From: Lingula anatina
Taxonomy: Eukaryota; Brachiopoda; Lingulata; Lingulida; Lingulidae
Direction: 5' to 3'
Assembly (NCBI RefSeq): GCF_001039355.2
Contig: NW_019774169.1
Span: 344,232-408,231 of the forward strand
DNA: 64,000 nucleotides
Position numbers and translations under genes: made by a program. Under the pieces are notes generated by a model that did not search any database, had not been told where the DNA came from, and worked only from the letters and a program-made list of their open reading frames with translations. Below, piece by piece: positions 56,296-64,000 of this stretch. Positions within the stretch are counted from its first letter, which is position 1. Every line of letters starts with the position of its first letter.

Positions 56296-59200
56296 TTAGG
56301 CATATTCATCTTTCAATGACCCATAACGTAGAGTAAAAGAAGCATAATTTGCCTGGCCCCGTTTTTCTCCTGCTCTGTAACTAGCAAATAAAAACTTTCC
56401 AAAATCTGTACTTTTGAACCTCTGAAAAAGAGATGGCTTGTCTTCCTCAACACTTTGAAACTCAAAGCTGGCCACCTCAGGATCAATGGGCACCATCAGT
56501 TTTCGCCTAGAATACACAGTGTATCCTATGGCTGCTGCGATGATGAAAATCACCATTAGTGCAAATAATATAGGAACAAACTGGTTGACGGGCTCATAGT
56601 CTGGAAGAAAAAATATCACAAATATCAATTCATGCTGTCATCTGGTGAGAATATATCAAATGATTATAAAAAGAATTCTCTTCCAAATGTACTGTGCAAG
56701 ACTAAATATGTGATTAAATACACTGTAATTTTATAGTCTTGTGAAAAATGGTGCATGAAAGGCACAAATAACATATTTCATCATTCTACATTAAATCAGG
56801 TAAAATGTATACATACCAGGGGCATTCACTTGAAGTGTATAATTACCATTCGTCACACTAACTTCATTTGATACAGTGAAATTCATCATATATTTGCCTC
56901 CTTGGTGAAAAACAATATTCAGCTGAGAAACATCAAGTTTACACTTGTCCAAATTAGATGCTTGGTAGCAAGTGTTATTATCATCTCCTTTGTGTGCACA
57001 GATAGTTATATTCAGTGGAACACTGAAAATATAGGGAAAAGACAAAATACTGTCACATTCATGTTTTACTATGATGATATTAAGCATCAAAAATTGACAA
57101 GGAAACACATTTTTAAAAGTAATTAAAAAAAAGACAAATATACAGCTAGTTACTACTAAATAAGTAGTAAGAATTTGTCTTTTAATAAGACTTAAAACAG
57201 AGCTAATGAAGGTGTCTAGTGTTTTATGTGTACCACATACTTCAGGGGTGGATCCATATATATTTTCTGACAGTCTTCCAAATTATCTTTGTTGATCCAT
57301 CCCCTATTTTTGACCGTCTTCCGACAGAAAACAATAGATACCCGTCAGTATAAACTTGAAAATCTGACCATCTTCCAGAAGATCCAGAAGACGGCCTAAA
57401 TCCGCACCTGTACTTGTTGAGGGTGAAAGGAACAGGTCTTTCTATAGAGGCAAATGTTAAAACAACACTAGTCTCACCTTCCAGTACACTTTATCTTTCC
57501 AGAAAGCTTCTGTTCTGTCAAGAGAATAGTGTCTAACTTCAAATCCAGGTTTCCAACAGCATCTGCAAATATAGGTGGTTATTTTATCAAATTCTTCTCA
57601 TTTATTCTATATTTTGTCTGAAAATTGAATCAACAGGCAGGATACAGAATAATCTTCCTTTGCATTCTTCTTAAAAATGCTACACACTAAGAGCAAAGTA
57701 TGTCAAAATTCAGCTTTATTCCAATAGTAATCTTTAAGCACATTTGGCCATTTTTTACTCAAACTGATATATATTAACATATTGTCAAAAAGAAATAACC
57801 CTAGAAAGATGATATTGCAGTTTTCTCATCAAACCGTCCAGCGGTCATTTGGACAACTGCCAGCACCACAGGATGGTCTATATTTTCAAAGACGGCTGGA
57901 CGGCTTAATGATTTTTTAAAAATATGATAGCTTTAGGCATATTTTTGTAGGAAATTACAGGTGGTAATTTTGGATGACCTGTACCCCCAATCCTGGGAAA
58001 AGCCCTGTACTGCATTAAAAATAAACTTCAGCTATCTAAAATTTGTAAGCAGCAGGAACAATTACCTTTTAATACAAGAGACCTATTTGTCAACTTTGTC
58101 TTCACCATTTGTGTACTGTTTGTGTCATTCAACATCATCACAATAGTTGTATTCAGAGTCATGTGCTGGTCTCCTGTACTTGTAAATATGTATGTGAAAT
58201 TATTGTTTTTTCCCTTGTCTTTATCTTTGTATATGCTAACCTCAGGATTCCAATGGTAGAAATAAGACGTGTTCAGTATTTCAGGATTTGTAAAATTGTC
58301 CAATGCCTTGGCATAAAATGTTACATTTGTCCTTGTGGCAAAAGTTGTTCCATTATTCAGTTTAGATTTAACCCTCTGAGAAATTGATACATTGACATTG
58401 AGGAATTCTGAAATTAAAAAAGAATTTACATATATGAATGTAAACATCAACAAAGGATTGTAATGGAATGTGATATCAATCAAAAATAAAATAAGTGAGT
58501 TGCATCTGTAAAATCATAATGACTAATAACCTAAATAACTAAGGGCAACATCTGGATTACTATATGTGTGGGTTAATTCCAATCAGGTTATCTAGAACTA
58601 TGCATTGATAAAATCTAAAGTACAGGGCAACCTATTATTTAAATATTATCTAGGCTACACACAATGCTGAATATAGTGTAAGAGTTGTGGATTGTTGTGG
58701 CTCTGTTTCTAATATCAACAACCAGGGCTATGCAAGAAGTGGTAATAGTTCGAGATAAGCTCTTGGAATTTGTACAGCTTTGATGTCATATATTAATTAA
58801 ATGACAATGAACTTGTTATCAGTGGCAGACATACTAAAATCAATTCTTTTCATTATATTTGAATGGAATCATATATACCACAAATGTATACTGGTTCTTG
58901 ATGATCTTGATGATTATAAAAATTCTTCTTTAATACTATTGTAATTTTGCAAAGGACCATTTATTAAATGACAACAGACAAATCAAACTAAAAGTGTCAA
59001 TAGATTGTTTTACAAATAATAATAACTACTATCTGTTAAAAAAAAAAAGAAGCAAATTTATAAACTTGCATTTCATCCTGTAAAGAACTTACCTGTAATA
59101 GTAAATGATGTATAGTTTTGAGCAATAAGGGTATCATTAGTACCAACTTTCCGAGGCTTGTACACCTGTACAGTCATATTATATGTTCCCGGTATAACAT

Positions 59201-60628
59201 CAGGATTTCCAAAATAATCTCTATAAAAAGAAAATCTTTTTCTTCTCTGTATTGGGTGGACAGTTTTGTCTGCTCCATCAGTCCATATATATTGAAAATA
59301 GGTTGGTTCTTTTTCTGGGCTGTGATGAAGATTCACCAGATCAGCATAAAATATTAAGGTTGAATCAAGAACTCCTACCTGGGTGCAACTGAGATGGAGT
59401 TCATAATCTGAAAAGAAAATAATATTCAGTGCTACTGGTTCTTCATTATGTATGTTTCTGATATTCATAATGCACACTTGATTAACTACATTTTAAAATG
59501 TGTGTGTGAGGGGGGATGGTATATGTGTACTGTATATTCATTAATTTTTTAGTCTGAGAAAAATGTTTTCCCTATTTCAAAAGAGACTGTCACTTGCAAC
59601 TTAGACCCAAAATCCAATACAAATACATTTGAAGTCCAACTGTGTCTGTCTGATTAAGTATGGTGCTACATGTACCTCTGCCATCTATGCTAAAAAAATA
59701 TCCATTACAACCCCTGCTTGAAATCACTAGGGCTTTAACTTTATAAATATGGCAGTGGTTATTACAACAGAGTGATAATGATTTGCTTTTTAATCATAAC
59801 TACATGGTCTTCTGAAAAATATTTTAAGGTTAATGTGTCACAAATGGGCATGGAATATAACTCCACACATCACAGTAAGAGACGTGATATGTTATCTTCT
59901 TGTTAACTGATGAAATATTGTCACTTGCACAGTCACAGTAGCACTCCTTCAACTGATTACCAAATACACTGGTCATGTTCTGATCACCTCTTTATCATGC
60001 ACTGCACCATTATCACGGATCACTCTTAACGCACACTATTTATTATTAAAAATTATCAGGCAAAGTTTCTCATTTATCAATACTATGCAAATAAGTTTGA
60101 ATATCCTGGCTCTAGCACTACTACCTGGGTACATGTATTTGTGATTAAGTATCTACAGGGTATTTGTATTACAATCATCCTGATACCAATACTAGTAATT
60201 TTATAACCCCATGCAGCTAATATATATGTAGATCTATGCTAATTTTAATTGGAGAACACTGAACAATGAAACATTTGTCTGCTTCAAAAAATGAAAGGAC
60301 ACATTAAAGACTACGTGTCTGAATTATTTACTAACATTATGAAGAGGGTGACAAATGACAACGAGAGAAATTCGCTGTAGACTAGTATTATCACCTAAGT
60401 CAACCTAATATTCTTCTCAGTGATGATTTAACAGCAGGTCAGATAGCATTTTTGATACTTCAATCATCGCTTTTATATGTACTCACCTACTGAACTGGTA
60501 CGGCTATGGTTCTCTTGCATAAGTTGCGAAGAGGTCATGGTTCCCCCTAGGCTTAGTACTAGTACAGCCAGCATGTACGAGTGCATTTGAACAAGAGTAG
60601 AAAATGATAATAATCCCTCGATTTTCAT
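56296..60628 (-). CDS. TMEM130: TMEM130-like type I membrane glycoprotein
   Basis: Six exons in one frame, 464 residues: 60487-60628, 59093-59407, 58066-58407, 57478-57562, 56817-57022, 56296-56600. The N-terminus has a signal-like hydrophobic core (YMLAVLVLSLGG). The ectodomain has many N-glycosylation sequons and a PKD-like fold signature in exon 3 (YFYHWNPEVS ... NNNFTYIFTSTGDQ) with a weaker repeat in exon 5 (IVFHQGGKYMMNFTV). One transmembrane helix follows (FVPILFALMVIFIIAAAIGY, about 371-393), then a 70-residue basic cytoplasmic tail ending LRYGSLKDEYA. Length and layout fit TMEM130, a relative of the PMEL/GPNMB family. Any of Met1, Met15 or Met19 could begin the signal peptide. A TTTATT at 56105-56110 (AATAAA on this strand) may end the transcript. 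Confidence 0.75.
57243..57410. mobile_element. 168-bp MITE in TMEM130-like intron 4
   Basis: Ends CAGGGGTGGATCC and GGATTTAGG-type reverse (TCCGCACCTG), flanked by 5-bp TACTT repeats (57238-57242, 57411-57415). The interior contains repeated TCTTCC/GGAAGA blocks in opposite orientation. The CAGGG-type ends and 5-bp duplication match those of the larger element at 54051-54537. Confidence 0.65.
57834..57903. repeat. Short inverted repeat in TMEM130-like intron 3
   Basis: CCGTCCAGCGGTC at 57834-57846 and GACGGCTGGACGG at 57891-57903 are near-perfect reverse complements around 44 bases. It may be a small foldback element or a solo MITE remnant; no target duplication is obvious. Confidence 0.45.
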
Positions 60629-61472
60629 CTTCAGTTTACATCCTTGTAAATTACTCTGTTAACATTTTCTCTTGCTTTATCTCTATTCAAATTGTCAAGA
60701 CACAGTTACCTTCCACAGCATTCTGCTTTCACGCATTCAAGCACCACTACTGCAGCCCGTTTTAAGACTTCAGAAGCTGAAGAGTTACATCAAAACAAAA
60801 GTGACTGTTTCACTCTTCAAACACGAAAGCGCCGAGGATTTGACGACAGGTGTTTGTTTTGCTACGTTACGCTACGTTTTGCTACGCGTTTCTCTGAAAT
60901 TCTTTTAGAACCAAATGGCAGCTGTGCTCTTCTAATAAACTCCAAACGACAAGGAGTTCTTCATGCAGGCACTGCAATATGTTGTTTGGTATGTTAATGG
61001 CTGAGACTTCAAGTGTTAGCATTATAAATTGAATACATGCCTCACAGTGGATGTCATTTGCTGCACACCCAAGTTTGAGTGAGGTAATACAGAGAAAAAA
61101 TATAACAATAAACATAACAGACGTTGTCATTACATATTGGTATATTACACTAATCACCATACATGTAACATATTTGGCAAGAGTGATATATTTCAAATTG
61201 CATTGAGGTAAACTGTTTTGGCACTATTGTAAGAAGTCTTTTTCTTAGCTTCTGTATTGCTTACTACACTGTATAAATGCCAGTCATTATGCAGTCTTTA
61301 TGAAATATTTGACATATTGCACTAAATCGTTTTTTGTTGAGAGAAATGATGTACATGTAGGTCAATAAACTGATGATAGTTAAAGTAATAGAGATTTTGA
61401 TATGTATTTTTGTTTATCAATTGAAGAATCTTGATTCCCATAGTCTGGTTCTACATTTGCTGCAAATTATTT
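60629..61472 (-). other. Spacer between the TMEM130-like gene and the coiled-coil gene
   Basis: Holds the TMEM130-like promoter region and the coiled-coil gene's 3' UTR. A short CpG-bearing iteration GCTACGTTACGCTACG lies near 60859-60887, with no TATA box or named element beside it. Confidence 0.45.
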
Positions 61473-63209
61473 TCAGAAGCCTTCACCCCTAGAAATAAAA
61501 AATGAAAAATATTAATTATAATAATTATTGATATTAATGAATAAATAGATTCTGGAACAAGAAAAGGAAAGTCAAAATAGTGTATATCAAGCTAACATTT
61601 TAACATTTAAAGACAACCAACCCTATTATTACAGTTAAATAATATATGTATTTATAACAATAAATAAAACAGAATGGAAACTTACAAAGTTACATTAGAC
61701 CTCCTCCGTGCACTTAATCTCAATTTTCTCTTCTTGCGATCTTCATTTGAAGTTTCAAACACCATTTCTTGGTATATGGGTGTCACCTATATTGGTAAGA
61801 CCAATAAAATTGTACAAAACTATTATCTTCTATAATTTTAATGAAATGTGTGAGTTATTCACATTAATATTCTAAAAAATGCTTTCTTTCAGGTAACATG
61901 AACACCAGTCATTCTGTTCAACCATGGAATATTACAATATGAAGCAGCTAAGTTGGTTAACTAAAAAATCTGATATCAATACATTAATAGTAACATGGGA
62001 ATAACATGCAAAATTGTTCTACAGTGAAACGATCCTTAAATTACTAAAGGTTGATGAGGTATTGCAATGAAGGTCTCTACTCTAACCTTGTATCCATGAA
62101 ACTTGTCCACAACCAGCTGTATTTGTACATTGGCCATGGTCTCTTTGAGTATTTCCTTGGCCGGGTCTGGATGTTCTGCTTCATCCTCAAGTTCTTGAAT
62201 CCTTCGCTTACGCTCCTCAGCACATTCTTTGTCAACAAACTTGATGGCAGCTCTGAAATAAAATTAATCTTGTGATTTTCTTCTTGATTAATGATTAAAA
62301 CAATAAAAGAAGAGAAAAAGATTCAATAGCTGTAACAATCATCAAATTTCCTGAATACACAATAAACTTATGTTCATGTTACCTTCTGCTAAGTTGTTCC
62401 AGAAACAGTCTCTTTCTGACCTCAGATAAATCCACAGAAATGTATTCAGCCTCTGTGACTTGTTGCTAAAAAAATTGAATACAAAATAAATAAACAAATA
62501 AGTACTGTAACATAATGTAGGTGGGCATATTTTATAATGAACATCAATTATTTTTTAATTATTTTTCTATTTTCTTCATGCAAATAATATTTCTCATGCT
62601 GAAGAGTGATTAACTGGTAAACTTACCAATACCAATGCAAAATGTCTGTTCATTTCTGACTGCAGTTCATCCCAAGCCTTCATGCATTTCTGTGTAAGGG
62701 ATTCCTTGGCCAGAACTTTAAATTCATTAGCCCGGCGAAACTGTTCTACTCTTGTCTGAAGTAATAGTAATTTTACATTAAAATTTTTTAACAAATTCTG
62801 TTTGTGTTTTCTTATCATTTCACATACAACAAATACTGTAGTTGCTGTTCCTGGTGCAATATAATAAAAATGAATAATTTCATAAATGCAATAGTTTTTA
62901 AATTTACATTATAATCAGGCAACTTACATTTTTCTTTATCATAAATCTTACCAGAACATCAAACTGAATCCTGTATAACCCGTTCTTCATTTCTCGCAAA
63001 GCCCTGTCCTTCATCTCCTCAGCATAGTGTATCAACTCTCCATCCAGGTCCTCCTCATCCTCCTATATAATAAAGAACTTCACTTGTAACAGATAGCTCA
63101 TAACCACTGGTGTCATCCTCATCACAATATTTTACCAGCACAATATATTTTCTTTTATTCAATTGGCTCAAACATTCTTTTGTTTAAGAGAACCAAGGAG
63201 TTATATACA

Positions 63210-63263
<54 letters not shown>

Positions 63264-63949
63264 GGCTGAAATAAAGTGGTTCTCCTTAATGCATTTTGCT
63301 ATCCAGGTTGATATTAAGTTGGCAAAAAAGAAATGAAATCTAATGCATTGCCCCTTTCACATCCTGTAACACACCATTCTAATTTCAGTATTTATCAAAT
63401 ATGCGAGTGTGAAGGTAAAGTGGACATGTACCTCCATCAATTCCATGGCATCTAACAGGTCTTCTTGCATAATATGCTTCCTCTGGTTGGTGACAGATAT
63501 GTACTTCAGTAGGTTCTCTGTGCTTGGGGACTAATAGATAAACATACTCATTTATCAAATAACTCCATAAAACAATAAGTAACAATATAATGAAGAGCAA
63601 TTAGGAAAATTAAATGACCTCAAATCATCATGGTGATTTTATTTTAAAAATATGGTATGTTAAGGAATCTAAATAGAGATATTTTGTGGAAACATGAAAA
63701 TAGAATAAAAATGCTTTTCATTCAATAGACATGAACTTAGATGGTTCACTGGCCAAAATTTCCCTTTACCTGCTCTAGATCATAACCCCCGCTTAAATTT
63801 TCCATTATTTTTATTTGCCGCTGTCTTTCCTCTTCCATCTCACGATCTAAATCTCTCTTGTGGATCTTTTGGATGAGAATACCCTGCATGTGGTCTTTCA
63901 CCACCTGGGCATTCTTAAATGTTGTTCTTTTTCTCTTCAGGGTATTTGA
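61473..63949 (-). CDS. Coiled-coil protein, 3' end of gene (5' part outside window)
   Basis: Seven exons read in frame for the last 294 residues: 63770-63949, 63432-63530, 62952-63062, 62627-62755, 62383-62465, 62087-62252, 61686-61786, plus a 16-base terminal exon 61473-61488 giving LGEGF and TGA. The sequence is highly charged and helical: EMEEERQRQIKIMENLSGGY, NQRKHIMQEDLLDAMELME, EEMKDRALREMKNGLYRIQF, EVRKRLFLEQLSRR, then a basic C-terminus RKKRKLRLSARRRSN. It has the look of an axonemal (CFAP-type) protein, but I cannot match it to a named family, so that is only a guess. The acceptor just before 63949 shows that the gene continues beyond the window. Confidence 0.7.
63214..63263. repeat. 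Compound (TA)n(GA)n microsatellite
   Basis: A run of TA changes to GA at about 63240, within an intron of the coiled-coil gene. Confidence 0.95.
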
Positions 63950-64000
63950 CTGGAATTAATATAAATCCATATAAAAACTGCTGATGCTCTTTCAACCCCA

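Overview
This is eukaryotic nuclear DNA. It is AT-rich, its short coding exons are bounded by GT/AG splice sites, the introns are long, and microsatellites and small non-autonomous DNA transposons are common. The proteins (Milton/TRAK, TMEM130-like, a GHKL ATPase-RING protein, a coiled-coil protein) point to a bilaterian animal. The repeat content and abundant TACATGTA-type words suggest a marine invertebrate such as a mollusc, hemichordate or echinoderm; I cannot name the species.

The window is not one clean haplotype. Single N bases at 15818, 20090 and 35243 join four contigs that overlap. 14044-15817 is repeated almost exactly at 15819-17592. The interval from 15819 to about 20033 returns in a more divergent form at 20091-24155. 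About 24160-34945 returns at 35260-46100. Variant density, indels and repeat-length differences fit unmerged contig overlaps and alternative alleles, not tandem gene duplication. Without the redundancy there are four genes.

(1) TRAK/Milton, plus strand, 1790 to 28382 (last exons again at 35380-39446). This is the adaptor linking mitochondria to kinesin and dynein. Fifteen coding exons are readable. Two extra candidate first exons (5691-5823 and 8141-8291) end in the same splice phase as the upstream exon, which suggests three alternative N-termini.

(2) A minus-strand gene, 53648 down to 42114 (3' half again at 34890-30989). Its 17 exons join into one 764-residue frame: an N-terminal GHKL/HSP90-like ATPase module, a Cys/His-rich segment, a long coiled coil and a C-terminal C3HC4 RING finger. 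I know no characterised protein with this layout, and it is the strongest candidate for new biology here. It converges tail-to-tail with TRAK.

(3) A TMEM130-like type I membrane glycoprotein, minus strand, 60628-56296, six exons, 464 residues.

(4) The 3' end of a minus-strand coiled-coil protein gene, 63949-61473, whose 5' part lies beyond the window.

Introns and spacers hold identical tRNA-Ala(AGC)-like copies, a 146-bp tandem array carrying nuclear-receptor-type DR1 motifs, several MITEs with target-site duplications, and strong foldback sequences.
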